Below are positions 37,110 to 49,587 of a DNA stretch of 64,000 nt, piece by piece (the first letter of the stretch is position 1; the number at the start of each line of letters is the position of its first letter). A program made the translations under genes and the position numbers. Source of the DNA: Trichomonas vaginalis G3. Lineage: Eukaryota; Parabasalia; Trichomonadida; Trichomonadidae. The notes under the pieces were generated by a model. It had not been told where the DNA came from. It saw nothing but the letters and a program-made list of their open reading frames with translations, and did not search any database. The DNA is taken from the NCBI RefSeq assembly GCF_026262505.1, contig NC_067207.1:17886082-17950081 (forward strand), given 5' to 3'.

Positions 37110-38535
37110 ACTGTACCAACAGTTGAAATACCACCCATAAAGTCTTCTGAGTCAGCAAATGGAATGCCAAGCCAAAAGTTTGAACGGTCTCCATTTGTAT
37201 ATTGAGTTTTTTGACCTCCTGTATGAGTCCATACTTTCACATATGGCATAATAGAACTTTGCATTTCAGGGTTTAGGTTGTTGTGAAGTTGTTGTTAAAA
37301 GTTCATAGCATCTAATGTCAAGTTGTATGACCTCATATCCTCAACTGTAGAATATTCTTCTCTTGGATAGTATTTGCCATCTATGTTTATATGGTATTTA
37401 ATACCAGGTTGTAGAAGCAAGAATAGTCATTTATAGTTCGTCTGAACAGTACAAACATAGTATCTGCATGTTTCATTGCAGTTGTTAAAGCAATATCTGT
37501 TCTTGCACCTGGGTCAGCACTTTGGTTTCCAACTTCACCTGCAAAGTCTTTGACAGATATTTGGGTGTATAGGGAACATAAGTGGAACTGCAATATATTT
37601 GGCAGCTAAAGCATTTGAAATATCTGGGTCCAACATATAGACTGCAAGTCTGCTTTCTATTCTCTTGCATTCAAACTTTTCGCATGTGAACTTAACTGGG
37701 GTCCCAAGCATCTCCAGCAGCATTGAAATAATAGTTTACTTCAGTGTTGAGGTTTGAGAAACCAAAGTCTAAGTCAACTTTGTTTTTGCAAAAGTCGGCG
37801 AATGACATTTTATTTGTTCCCACTATTCTGTAAGAGTGAATGGGTCTTGTGTTGGTGCAATGACTAAGTTATTTTTGCTTGGAGTAAGTTCGATAGAAAT
37901 TTTTCCTGCGCCAGTTTGGCAAGTATCTTAAAAAACCTGAAGATGAGGAAAGATGACAAAGGAACTCTAAGTTTCAGTTTTACTTTGGTTACTGCTGCTG
38001 CAGTTTGTCCAGAAAGGTCAACATAAACTCCTGGAACGTTAGGGTCAAGTCTTCTTATTTTCTCAATAGTTGCATACTGGTCTGTTTGTTCTCTAGCTTG
38101 TGGTTGTACTGAGTTTCTCAAAGCGAACCATTCATAGTTTGCCCATGTTACTGTTTGAACTAAGTCAGAGTTAGAATATATCTTATATCCCATGAAAACT
38201 TCTGGAGCATATTGGTATCCGACATAGAAAATTCCATTGCAACCTTTCTTGTCAGACAACTTGGCAGAAGGTTTTATTTCAATGTCTTGTTCCACGTATA
38301 AGAAAGAGTTGTCAATAGAAATTATATGAAACCTGTCGCAAGCAATATCTACTGTTGTTGAAGAACCTTCTCCAAACTCACCTACGTTTCCATATGAAAC
38401 AGCAGTTGTATATTCGTAAGTTCCAGGAACTATTTCTGACCTTCTAATGGCATTGTCGCATTCGTTATACCATTCGGAAACATTTCCATTCATAGCATCC
38501 AAAACTGTTGGCGTTATATTCTGAGCGGCGTACAT
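36914..38535 (-). pseudogene. Major capsid protein-like gene, heavily broken copy
   Basis: Counterpart of 6859-8420 with the same start context (TTTTTACTCATATGAA before the ATG). It carries several breaks, more than any other gene of copy 2, so this element cannot make its own capsid protein. Confidence 0.6.
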
Positions 38536-38567
38536 TTCATATGAGTAAAAATATAGAATAGTTGGAT

Positions 38568-41500
38568 TTATATGTCATAATAGAACCCACGTGGACCAAG
38601 CTTTACTTTCTTCCTGACTGAGTTTTTAACTCTTCTTTTTCCTTCATTGCCACTACTTTCACTAGATGAAGTTACTTCTTCACTACTTTCACTTTGTTCT
38701 ACTCTTCTTCTTTGGTGTCGCTTTGGTAACTTGCCCTCTGCTTCAAGTTGTTGCATCTTTGCATTATGTTCATCTAGTATGTTGCAAATTTTCCATGCCC
38801 TTTTTGCCTTTGGGCTCTGGTCGCCCATCTCAGGTAACCTATATCCTAGAAAGAGTTTGTCATAGTTTGTATTTGAGTCGTCGCTTATTGTTTGCATGAC
38901 TCTGTCCTGAGTTTCCGGTTCAAGCTCTTCAAACAGTGCCTGTCCATATGGAATATGCTCGTTTCCAAATATATGTTTTTGTAGCCATTCTGGTTTTCTT
39001 TCCATGTTACCAACAATATCCTTTGTGAATGGGAAAGCTTTTACCCAATCTTTCAGTCTTGCGTCGTTTATTTCTGTAGTTGGTTTTATTTTGTCAAGGA
39101 ACATGTTTTTCAATACTAACATTTCATTTGGTACTGTCCATTTGAGTTTTCTTAAATATTCATCCCTTCTCGGTTCATTGTCTGCAAAGTAAGTTTTTAT
39201 GACATTTTGTAAACTTTCATTTGCAAGGTCATGTACAATAGGTTCTCTTCCTTCTGTCTCCCTAACTTTCTTTCTAAACTCTTCACCAAATATACCATCT
39301 TTATGGTTCTGTGTAGTTCTTTGAGATAAATGTTTTAGAACGTCAGGTGTTATATTTCCATCAGCCATGTTCATTTCATACTGGTCCAAAATATCTGCAT
39401 GTTTCATATCTTTCAATGGCATTAAAGCCGCGCTTAAAATACCAGCTATATCTGGTTCACCATTGACTTCCATTGCGTCTACAACTTCTTGGAATTGTGG
39501 TTGTAAGTTTATGAACCACCTATCCGGGTTAGCTTTATGACCCCATCTCATTGTAGTTCCATCGTCTGCAGAAACAAAAGTAGGTTTGTTTCCATCTTGG
39601 TTAGGTTCTGAATGAACTTTAAACAATGTTTCATTTCTATATGTTTTCTTGAAATTTAACCTTTTATTTTCACCGAGTTCATCCGAAGATTGAACGTTAA
39701 ATGCTCGTAAGTAAAAAGGGTTGTTGTATTTGTGTACATTTTCTTTCAGTACTTTCATTCTATGCTGAATATTTTCATCTGGTGTTGGAGTCTTTTGTAT
39801 GTCGGCAAACATTTTTCGATATTCTTCTACTATGTCAGCCGAATCTTTCTTAGACTCTTGGAAAGATTCCATATTCACCTCATGCTCTTGTTGAGGGTCA
39901 AGATTTTTCGGCTGTTCCAAATCTTCATCTAGTTCTGTGAAGTTAGTTTCCAAAGGAAGGACTTGTTCGTTTCCTTCAGGCTCTTCTAGCTGTTGTTGCT
40001 GAACTATTTCTTCCATGTCTGGTTGTATCTGAACTTCTTCCTGTGGAGTTTCTTGTACCTCATCTGCTGGCATTTCATATATTCCGAGACCGTTTTCAAC
40101 AATTTCCCTATCTACGTCATCCGCATTCATAAGCTTTTGTTCTTTCGTTCCGTCTCTATTTTTTTACGCGTTTCATGACGAAAGTTGAATTGTCATTTAG
40201 CTCTGACATCAAATATCTCGGAGTAAATTCATCCATGTCATTTGGATGATATGCTATTAAATCATATCCCTTAGCGAGCTTGTATTTTCCAGGTTTGAGA
40301 TTATATCCGTTTTGGTGCTGAGCCATAAAGCTAAATAGGTTCGGGTCAGTATTTCCATCCTTGAACTTTCCAATAGCTTCTTTATATCTGTCACTAAAGT
40401 CAACAGTATCTGGGAAACCACACTCTTCTTTAAGCATTTTTAAGAATTCTTGGTTTCCTTGTTCTCTACTTCTTTTATGTCCTTGCTCTGTTTGTGGTTG
40501 CTGTGCTGGTTGTGGAGGTGGTTGTTGTGCAGGGTTTTGAACTGTTGGTTGTTGTGCTGGTTGTGGAGGTGGTTGTTGTGCTGGTTGTTGTGCATGCCTG
40601 TGTCTGTGTCCATGTGACGATGTAAATGTTCTAGGTAGTCCTGGTGCAGGTGCTTCTCTTGGAGGGTTTGGTGGTATATAAGTTCCACCAGCTGGCACAT
40701 ATGTTCCATCTGCAGCGTAATGTCCTACCTGACTTTTCGTTTTTAAGAAAGCATTTACTAGGTCTGTTTTGGTCTGTTGTAACTCTTTTTCTTGACTTTT
40801 CACAACAGTTGCTCTAACGGCGTCATAGGCACTTTGAACTGCCTGTCTCGTTGCTGCATCTGTTATTTTCGTCATATTTTGTGCTACTTCTTTTAACTCT
40901 TTGTCGAAACCTTCAGACTTCAGTTTCTTTCCAGATGAGAAGTCGTTCACTTGTTTCACCTTACTATGAAGAGCTTCGAAGGCGTTCTTAAAGTCAGCAT
41001 TTGTTAAAGCTTCATTTGAACTATCTTCATCCGCTTGTATTTTTGTCCTTATTGACCCTATGAGTTGGGCTGCTTTAGCGTTGGCTTGGGCATCTAACCA
41101 GTCATTGTTAGCTTTTATATATTCTGCGCTTTTCATTGCCTTTTGCATGGCTGCGTCGTTATTTTTACTTTCTTGTGCTAAGTTTTCATACTGTACGGTT
41201 TGGTTTTGCAACTGTAAAAGTTTTTCTGCCTTTACATTTGCTTCAACTTCTTTTTTATACTCATCGCTATCCATATATGTCTTCAGGGCTTTTTGTTTTA
41301 TCTCTTCATCTTTCAGTATTTTATATTGAGTAGTATGGTTTTTCAAATTTATAACATCTTGTTCCATTTTTGCTACTTCTGCTGCTTTTTCTGACACTTT
41401 TTTCGCATATTCCTCTGTACTTAGTTCTTTCAGTTGTTCTTCTTTCTTCTTTTTCTCTACGTTTAACTCATTGAGTTTCTTTGTGTGTCTGTCATATTCT

Positions 41501-41850
41501 AGTTTCTTTTCGTTTTCACTTATTTGCTTCTGTATGTCTATGTTTGACTTTTTGACATCTGTTATTTGATTTTTGAGTGAACTCAAATTCATTTGACTTT
41601 GAGGGTTATAGGCTGTTCCGTCTGCAGCTCCACCATAGCCTGCCATTTTCGCTAAAAGTGCCGCTCTTAAACCTCCACTCTGTGCACCAACAACTCGGTT
41701 TAAAAGCATAGGATTGCTTGACATTTGTTGCAACATAGTGGGGTCATTCATCATTTGTTGTTGCAACTGTTGTTGTGGTGTCAGTTTTACTTTTGGATGT
41801 TTCAATGCTCCCTTCCTCTTACGTATATTCTTACGTAGCTTACGTGGCAT
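38568..41850 (-). pseudogene. Very large coiled-coil protein, broken copy
   Basis: Counterpart of the open 1046-aa gene at 8460-11600. The basic N-terminus, coiled coil and Pro/Gln/His linker are all recognisable; the linker has one more PAQQPPPQ-type repeat than copy 1. Broken. Confidence 0.7.
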
Positions 41851-41884
41851 TTTAAGTGAAGTTAAAAAGCGGTTTTTGACAGAT

Positions 41885-42880
41885 GTTTTATTGTGACTTC
41901 TTCGTAAAGACTTTGTTGAGACTTCTTCGTAAATGACCCAAAAATATATTTTAGGGTAGAAGGGTATATCTAACCTCTTTTCTAACCTCTTTTCTACCCT
42001 CTTGAATTTTCATGAATTTCTTCGTAAATGTTTTGTCAAGACTTCTTCGTAAAGACTTTGTTGAGACTTCTTCGTAAAGACTTTGTTGAGACTTCTTCGT
42101 AAATGACCCAAAAATATATTTTAGGTAGAAGGGTATATCTAACCTCTTTTCTAACCTCTTTTCTACCCTCTTGAATTTTCATGAATTTCTTCGTAAAGAC
42201 TTTGTTAAGACTTCTTCGTAAAGACTTTGTTGAGACTTCTTCGTAAAGACTTTGTTGAGACTTCTTCGTAAAGACTTTGTCAAGACTTCATCGTAAAGAC
42301 TTTGTTGAGATTTCTTCGTAAATGACCCTAGTAGTATATTTTGGTGTAAATTTCATGAAAATTCAAGAGGGTAGAAAAGAGGTTAGAAAAGAGGTTAGAT
42401 ATACCCTTCTACCCTAAAATATATTTTTGGTGTAAATTTCATGAAAATTCAAGAGGGTAGAAAAGAGGTTAGAAAAGAGGTTAGATATACCCTTCTACCC
42501 TAAAATATATTTTTGGTGTAAATTTCATGAAAATTCAAGAGGGTAGAAAAGAGGTTAGAAAAGAGGTTAGATATACCCTTCTACCCTAAAATATATTTTT
42601 GGTGTAAATTTCATGAAAATTCAAGAGGGTAGAAAAGAGGTTAGAAAAGAGGTTAGATATACCCTTCTACCCTAAAATATATTTTTGGTGTAAATTTCAT
42701 GAAAATTCAAGAGGGTAGAAAAGAGGTTAGAAAAGAGGTTAGATATACCCTTCTACCCTAAAATATATTTTTGGTGTAAATTTCATGAAAATTCAAGAGG
42801 GTAGAAAAGAGGTTAGAAAAGAGGTTAGATATACCCTTCTACCCTAAAATATATTTTTGGTGTAAATTTCATGAAAATTC
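41885..42880. repeat. Right subterminal array of Maverick copy 2
   Basis: 25-bp CTTCGTAAAGACTTTGTTGA-type units are mixed with hairpin units up to 42340. Six tandem 84-bp units follow (about 42340-42865), each with GGGTAGAAAAGAGGTTAGAA, a GATATACCCTTCTACCC half and AAAATATATTTTTGGTGTAA. The units are nearly identical, so the expansion is recent. Confidence 0.88.
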
Positions 42881-43017
42881 TGAGTAAAATGACAGATGTT
42901 TATATGACACTTTCTCCGGTTTATAGGACCTCTCTCATATTCTAAACATCTTCGGGGCTAGAGGGCACGAAGTGCCTGGAAGCCCCACTACCTTTTTTTT
43001 TTTTTTTTTTTTTTTTT
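42881..43017. repeat. Right terminal repeat of Maverick copy 2
   Basis: Contains CACTTTCTCCGGTTTATAGG, CTCTCATATTCTAAACATC, the GGCACGAAGTGCCTGGAAGC block and 25 T. It is inverted relative to the left end at 19950. Unlike copy 1 it lacks the segment between CATATTCTA and AAACATCTTC. Confidence 0.85.
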
Positions 43018-43050
43018 AATTACATTTCTTAGTCATCAAAATAGTGGTCA

Positions 43051-44401
43051 TGTTGTAAACGAAAACGATAAAAACGGCTTGACAGTAAAGTGACACTTTA
43101 CATGGCAAAAAATAGAGCCTTACTTTTGAGATACTTGAGATTGAAACTGAATCTTATGAGGCGGTGATCTTGAATCACTACCTCATAAGGTTCAGTTTCA
43201 TATAAAATTTGTTGCAATTTGTTATTCTTTTGCAATTATTTCTTATAAGATTTTACATCTTTTAGCGGGGAATGTTTGTTATCATGTATATATTATAAAT
43301 ATCTACACGATAACGAACATTCCTCGCTAAATTGCTGAGAAACTTTGAGGAAATGTCGAACAATTTCCTCAAAGTTTCTCAGATTTATATAGATCACTAG
43401 AGTCCCCTAGGCACTGATTCTGGTTCAGTACCTAGGAGGCTCTAGTTCTCTAACGAACTGATAAAATGTTTTTAAATTTTTGGATATTGCTACCTGTGAA
43501 GCACTGACTTCAAGTCAGTACCTCACAGGTAGCAATTACATTGAAAGATGGGAGAAAATTTGTCCGAATGTTAAACTATTCGGACAAAGTTTCTCCCATT
43601 TGTAGTGGAGATGGAAGGCTTTGAGGTATATTATATTAATATATACCCCAAAGCCTTCCATCTCCACTTGAAAGTTCCAAAACTTTGGGTTAATAGTTTG
43701 CAATTAACCCAAAGTTTTGGAACTTTCTAGAAGGAATTGCAGGGTAAGAGGTACATATTCATACTATGTACCTCTTACCCTCCAATTCCTTCTTAAAATG
43801 GGAGAAACTTTGTCCGAATGTTAAACTATTCGGACAAAGTTTCTCTCATTTGTAGTGGAGATGGAAGGCTTTGAGGTATATTATATTAATATATACCCCA
43901 AAGCCTTCCATCTCCACTTGAAAGTTCCAAAACTTTGGGTTAATAGTTTGCAATTAACCCAAAGTTTTGGAACTTTCTAGAAGGAATTGCAGGGTAAGAG
44001 GTACATATTCATACTATGTACCTCTTACCCTCCAATTCCTTCCTTAACATAAACAAATTTGGAGTTAATTGTTTGCAATTAACTCCGGGTTTGTTGACCT
44101 CCAAATGAAAATGAAAGGGTAAGAGGTATATAGTGACCCTATATGCCTCTTACCCTTTCATTCTCATTAATTATGGGAGAAACTTTGGCCGAATGTTAAA
44201 TTATTCGACCAAAGTTTCTCCCATTTTTTGAAGGGATTGGAGGCTATGAGATACTGATGCAATGTCAGTACCTCATGGCCTCCAATTCCATCCTGAAACT
44301 GATCAAAGTGGACCTTACATGCATTTGAAATTTGCCATGTAAAGTCCACTTTTTGAGAGAGAGGATTTGACTGCGTCAAATTCTCTTTTTCGTTTACGAG
44401 A
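43051..44401. mobile_element. Hairpin-array element, copy B
   Basis: Ends are TGTTGTAAACGAAAA and, inverted, TCTCGTAAACGAAAA, flanked by GTCA(T) direct repeats at 43047-43051 and 44402-44406. About twenty consecutive imperfect palindromes make up nearly the whole length (for example 43143-43199, 43396-43446, 43605-43668, 44104-44168). A 250-bp block of four palindromes (43548-43796) is duplicated at 43798-44043. There is no ORF of note. It starts 34 bp right of Maverick copy 2. The reverse complement matches copy A. Confidence 0.8.
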
Positions 44402-44406
44402 GTCAT

Positions 44407-44971
44407 GTTACTATTCGTTAGGTTAAATTACTTTTAATGCCCATTCAAGGAAGTACATGTCAGTTACAGGGTTTATAGTTTTACTCGAATTGAGTAAACC
44501 TCTTGGAAGCAATTACCACAAGAGCCAAGACTTCTCGTTTACAGACTTTGAAAGCCAGGAAGGAGCCAGGTAACAATAATGGGCTCTCTTATGATATTTT
44601 GGGATATTTATCAACAATTTGAGTTTCTACCTATTGTCTTCAATGAGGATTTTTTAGGCCAGAAGTACAATACCTGTACAGTCTAACTACTAGGGCAATG
44701 TAGTCAAACTGTGCACGTATTGAACTTCTAAGGCTATTATTTATCTGCTATTGACATCATTCTTTTACATTACCGTCCTCTGGTCCTTAGAGGACCATAG
44801 ATTCTGAAATTACTTGTGCAGAGCAAAGTTCTTCCGAGATCTCTCTATCCTTCGTAGATCTCGGAAAAACTTTGCCTTAAACTACTGCATTAATGTTTCC
44901 TAGTATTCAAAGAGCTATGAATTCTATAGTTGATCTTATAAGGTAGAGTTTTTCCTAACTTTCTCATTCGT
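44407..44971. other. Hairpin-containing stretch without genes
   Basis: No ORF of note. Several separate palindromes are present, including TTTTACTCGAATTGAGTAAA (about 44479-44500) and a 55-bp stem CAAAGTT.TTCCGAGATCT (about 44824-44878). It leads into the large inverted repeat. Confidence 0.6.
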
Positions 44972-46802
44972 TGAAAGGTTTTCAACAAAGCTATACCTTA
45001 AAAATCTGTGCTTGTTATATCTGATCATTTGTGTGTTAGGGGAGGTAAATTTATTCCACTAGAGCAAATTTTTTCCGAGGTTTCTCATCGAATGAGAAAC
45101 CTCGGAACAACTCTTCAATAGTGTAATGAATTTGTGGTATTTGTCCTGCAAACAGCGAGAGAACTTGTCTGTAATTCGTTTATGATGAAGTTATCTGGAT
45201 GTCTCTCAGATGAGGAAGGAAGTCCAGAAAACTTCACCATAAGTTAATACTTGTGTATTTCTATGACTCTCTTCACGTCAGAGAATGTAAATTTACTCGA
45301 ATAGGGCAAAGTTCTGCTCAAGTTTCTCATTTGATGAGAAACCTCGGAAGAACTTTGCCCTAAGGTAATGTATATGTGATTGTTGGCCCGCAGAGAAACA
45401 AGGAATCTGTTTGTATTTCGTTTATGGTGAAGTTCTCGGATGTTCTCTCAAATTATATGGAAAATCAAGATAACTTCACCATAATTTGTTGTAGTTGTGA
45501 TTCTCTGGCTCTTTGCCGGCCAGAAAACTAGAAAATAGTTTATAGTGGGAGTATGCTCGATGAATACCTACTCACTAAAAATATACGTTATTTTTTGTTT
45601 TCCTATGGGAAAATAGTTTTGATTTTTATACTATCGTATGCTTTGTTATTGCATGAATTGTCTATTTTCTTAATAAAAACTCATTTTTCCGTGTGATTCT
45701 GAATCAATGCATTCCAAAAAAGCGTTTTCCGCCTTTGAAACGTGAAAACACACATTGCATGAAGAATCAGAGAAGATTTTCTAACTCGAAGAATTCCAAA
45801 AAAAACCAATTATAGTTTTTTTATCGTGAAAAATTTACTTTTTAACTACGAAATTTTTAAAACGCGATTTTTTTGGAGATTTTTAGAAAATTCAAATATG
45901 ATAGGCATGTGTTATTTTATGTGCTCTATGAGTTTATCAGCTTAATTTGGAGTTATTATCAAATTTCAATAAGTCTAAAAAATTGAAAGATAGAAAATCT
46001 TCTCTGATTCTTCATGCAATGTGTGTTTTCACGTTTCAAAGGCGGAAAACGCTTTTTTGGAATGCATTGATTCAGAATCACACGGAAAAATGAGTTTTTA
46101 TTAAGAAAATAGACAATTCATGCAATAACAAAGCATACGATAGTATAAAAATCAAAACTATTTTCCCATAGGAAAACAAAAAATAACGTATATTTTTAGT
46201 GAGTAGGTATTCATCGAGCATACTCCCACTATAAACTATTTTCTAGTTTTCTGGCCGGCAAAGAGCCAGAGAATCACAACTACAACAAATTATGGTGAAG
46301 TTATCTTGATTTTCCATATAATTTGAGAGAACATCCGAGAACTTCACCATAAACGAAATACAAACAGATTCCTTGTTTCTCTGCGGGCCAACAATCACAT
46401 ATACATTACCTTAGGGCAAAGTTCTTCCGAGGTTTCTCATCAAATGAGAAACTTGAGCAGAACTTTGCCCTATTCGAGTAAATTTACATTCTCTGACGTG
46501 AAGAGAGTCATAGAAATACACAAGTATTAACTTATGGTGAAGTTTTCTGGACTTCCTTCCTCATCTGAGAGACATCCAGATAACTTCATCATAAACGAAT
46601 TACAGACAAGTTCTCTCGCTGTTTGCAGGACAAATACCACAAATTCATTACACTATTGAAGAGTTGTTCCGAGGTTTCTCATTCGATGAGAAACCTCGGA
46701 AAAAATTTGCTCTAGTGGAATAAATTTACCTCCCCTAACACACAAATGATCAGATATAACAAGCACAGATTTTTAAGGTATAGCTTTGTTGAAAACCTTT
46801 CA
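44972..46802. repeat. 1.83-kb inverted repeat whose arms are themselves hairpin arrays
   Basis: The arms mirror each other around about 45887, from TGAAAGGTTTTCAACAAAG (44972) to its inverse ending at 46802. The arms are about 0.8 kb with a spacer of about 0.2 kb (about 45785-45990). Each arm holds smaller palindromes such as TTCCGAGGTTTCTCAT and GGTGAAGTTNTC stems. Arm identity is very high. No coding sequence. It may be a foldback element or part of the larger hairpin complex to its right. Confidence 0.8.
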
Positions 46803-46872
46803 AATAAAGAGAAATTTAAGGAGAAATTTGCCCGTTTGATGTATGGTGAGAAGCATATTTGAGAGTTTGGAG

Positions 46873-47399
46873 AGGCAAAGTGCAATCACCTATCAATATT
46901 GCACTTTGCCTGTCAAAAGTTCTTCGCATCTCTTGAGGTGTGAGGAAGTTTCTCGACAGAGGAAACTTTCATATCGAATGTTGCCTCTGTCGAGATGTAT
47001 GTGACAGGCAAAGTGCAATCACCTATCAATATTGCACTTTGCCTGTCAAAAGTTCTTCGCATCTCTTGAGGTGTGAGGAAGTTTCTCGACAGAGGAAACT
47101 TTCATATCGAATGTTGCCTCTGTCGAGATGTATGTGACAGGCAAAGTGCAATCACCTATCAATATTGCACTTTGCCTGTCAAAAGTTCTTCGCATCTCTT
47201 GAGGTGTGAGGAAGTTTCTCGACAGAGGAAACTTTCATATCGAATGTTGCCTCTGTCGAGATGTATGTGACAGGCAAAGTGCAATCACCTATCAATATTG
47301 CACTTTGCCTGTCAAAAGTTCTTCGCATCTCTTGAGGTGTGAGGAAGTTTCTCGACAGAGGAAACTTTCATATCGAATGTTGCCTCTGTCGAGATGTAT
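46873..47399 (+). repeat. 133-bp hairpin tandem repeat, four units
   Basis: Each 133-bp unit has two palindromes: ACAGGCAAAGTGCAAT with its inverse, and CTCGACAGAGG...CCTCTGTCGAG, joined by TTCTTCGCATCTCTTGAGG. The units are virtually identical. The same repeat in inverted orientation lies at 53719-54394, so the two arrays face each other around 6.3 kb that includes the MULE-type transposase. Confidence 0.9.
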
Positions 47400-47490
47400 T
47401 ACAAATAAAAAAGAATTCCATCCCAATTACACTCTATAATACAACACTATCAATATGATCAAATCACCTCAATATTAAAAAAATTTTTTC

Positions 47491-48200
47491 TGCTTTATAT
47501 AACTTATGGCGTGTACCAAACTCTTTTACAGACTCTCCTGAGCTATCCTCACATATAAACATATGATAATAACGCATACATACTCACTTCATATTCTGAT
47601 CTCATGACATATTACCGCAAAAACTATAATTATACAACACACCTCATAAAGTCTCATTTTACACGTATCTACACGTTCAAAACCTATTTTTCTTCAAATT
47701 GCCAATTCCAAGATAAGGAGATATTTATTATATCTTCCGTTTTCTCTCACAAATATATTTAATTTTCTGAATAATGCGTATAATAAAATGAATATCTCAA
47801 AAACTAAAATACAAAATTAATATTGGGTTATGACTTGATATAATCTAAACTTTTGAATTCATTCATTTTTTGAAAAATGTGGATTTTTCAAAAATGATGT
47901 TGTTAAGTAATTTGCGTTTAACTTGTTATGTAATGCATATTTTCACGATCTGACAGCAGAAATCGAATCAGCGGAACCTGAAGAATCAGATTACGCGGGA
48001 AAAATAGGTTTTGAACGTGTAGATACGTGTAAAATGAGACTTTATGAGGTGTGTTGTATAATTATAGTTTTTGCGGTAATATGTCATGAGATCAGAATAT
48101 GAAGTGAGTATGTATGCGTTATTATCATATGTTTATATGTGAGGATAGCTCAGGAGAGTCTGTAAAAGAGTTTGGTACACGCCATAAGTTATATAAAGCA
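47491..48200. repeat. 0.7-kb inverted repeat with 0.2-kb arms
   Basis: Arms 47491-47692 and 47999-48200 are near-perfect inverse copies (TGCTTTATATAACTTATGGC at the outer edge, GTTCAAAACCTATTTTTC at the inner). The spacer holds ACGATCTGACAGCAGAAATC and neighbours that recur, diverged, at 63606. No gene is visible. Confidence 0.85.
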
Positions 48201-48294
48201 CAAAAAAAAATTTAAATATTAATTAGGGAAAATTATATTTTAACGATTGAATGCAAAGTTGTTTTCTATAAAGCATAGTATATGACAAATGAGC

Positions 48295-48812
48295 GTGCAT
48301 AACACACTCTTGTCGGTCAAAGTTCCGCATTCAAGTTATGAATGCGGAACTTTCTATCATTCTGGGAGACATGCACAGGCAATGTCTCCCGGAATGATAT
48401 ATGCAGAGCGGTAAGAGTGCATAACACACTCTTGTCGGTCAAAGTTCCGCATTCAAGTTATGAATGCGGAACTTTCTATCATTCTGGGAGACATGCACAG
48501 GCAATGTCTCCCGGAATGATATATGCAGAGCAGTAAGAGTGCATAACACACTCTTGTCGGTCAAAGTTCCGCATTCAAGTTATGAATGCGGAACTTTCTA
48601 TCATTCTGGGAGACATGCACAGGCAATGTCTCCCGGAATGATATATGCAGAGCGGTAAGAGTGCATAACACACTCTTGTCGGTCAAAGTTCCGCATTCAA
48701 GTTATGAATGCGGAACTTTCTATCATTCTGGGAGACATGCACAGGCAATATCTCCCGGAATGATATATGCAGAGCGGTAAGAGTGCATAACACACTCTTG
48801 TCGGTCATAGTT
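48295..48812. repeat. 122-bp hairpin tandem repeat, about 4.2 units
   Basis: Units start at 48295, 48417, 48539, 48661 and (partial) 48783. Each has three palindromes: GAGTGCATAACACACTC, AAAGTTCCGCATTCA with its inverse, and TCATTCTGGGAGACAT with its inverse. Units are almost identical. Confidence 0.9.
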
Positions 48813-49587
48813 CTCCAATTTTATTCTTTTCACCACACATTTTCTCATTTCATTAGAAATTATCTATCACCCTTTTTCACTATTATACAAAACATCAAAT
48901 ACACATCCAATTTCAAACTACTTATTCTAATTTATTCATTCATTTTATTTATGCCTAACAATATACCATTCACTTACATTTGTACTATAATTCACTCATA
49001 CAACCAAATATACTTAACAATATTATTCAATATTAATATTTCTTTTATTTTTTTCTATTTCTTTCTATTTCTTCAATTTTATTAAAAAAAATTATTCATT
49101 ATTAATATAGTAATTCATTGGTAAACTTCCTTCTTATCTTCACTTGTGTTATTTGAAATCAAATATTAACCATATCAATAGCAGACTCAATGTAAAAATT
49201 TAGATATATTTTTTTTTTTCATTATTCAAACTTTGATAAATTTTAGTATAATGAATGATTTTGTTTCGTGTATGATACAGAAATGAAAAGCTTAATTAAT
49301 ATTATTTTGCATTTCTTCAAGAATGTTAGAGTATATCTACATTAAAAAATCAGATTCGAACTGCAATACTGCATCAAATTGTTGCACATCTGATAAGGAT
49401 CTCAAAAGAGTAAAGTTAATTTTTTTGAGTTTTTTTAAGTTTTGAGCCTTAGTAAAACACCATCTCGAGCAATATTTTTGGGACGACGATAGGTCTTATT
49501 TGGCCTTACAGTGGACCCTTAAATCATATTAAAAATGTCTTTCGAACTGATAAAAAAATTAGATATACAAATCATTTTATTAAAATA
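48813..49587. other. AT-rich spacer, no feature seen
   Basis: Very AT-rich with homopolymer runs. ORFs here are low-complexity and show no protein-like pattern. I see no repeat or RNA gene. Confidence 0.6.

Larger units (their letters stand above)
19950..43017 (+). mobile_element. Maverick/Polinton copy 2, complete end to end
   Basis: About 23.1 kb. It starts with 23 A then GGTAGTGGGGCTTCCAGGC and ends with the inverse followed by 25 T. AATTA flanks both ends (19945-19949 and 43018-43022), a 5-bp target duplication. Genes present: integrase, packaging ATPase, SF3 helicase, capsid genes, fibre, KilA-N proteins and HNH endonuclease; no PolB was recognised. Subterminal arrays of about 1 kb lie at both ends. 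The element is complete in outline but broken: six genes are disrupted, with something like ten breaks. Near identity to copy 1 indicates a young insertion. Confidence 0.92.

Noticed and set aside
46940-47439. Repeated 65-codon ORFs starting MRKFLDRGNF, also at 53676-54263
   Set aside because: They arise from the 133-bp hairpin repeat; 133 is not a multiple of 3, so no continuous protein is maintained.
48295-48812. CRISPR-like array
   Set aside because: The units are contiguous and identical throughout, without variable spacers, and the genome is eukaryotic. The same holds for the 133-bp, 47-bp and 25-bp arrays.
48342-49085. Repeated 64-codon ORFs starting MRNFLSFWET
   Set aside because: Products of the 122-bp hairpin repeat running into low-complexity AT sequence.
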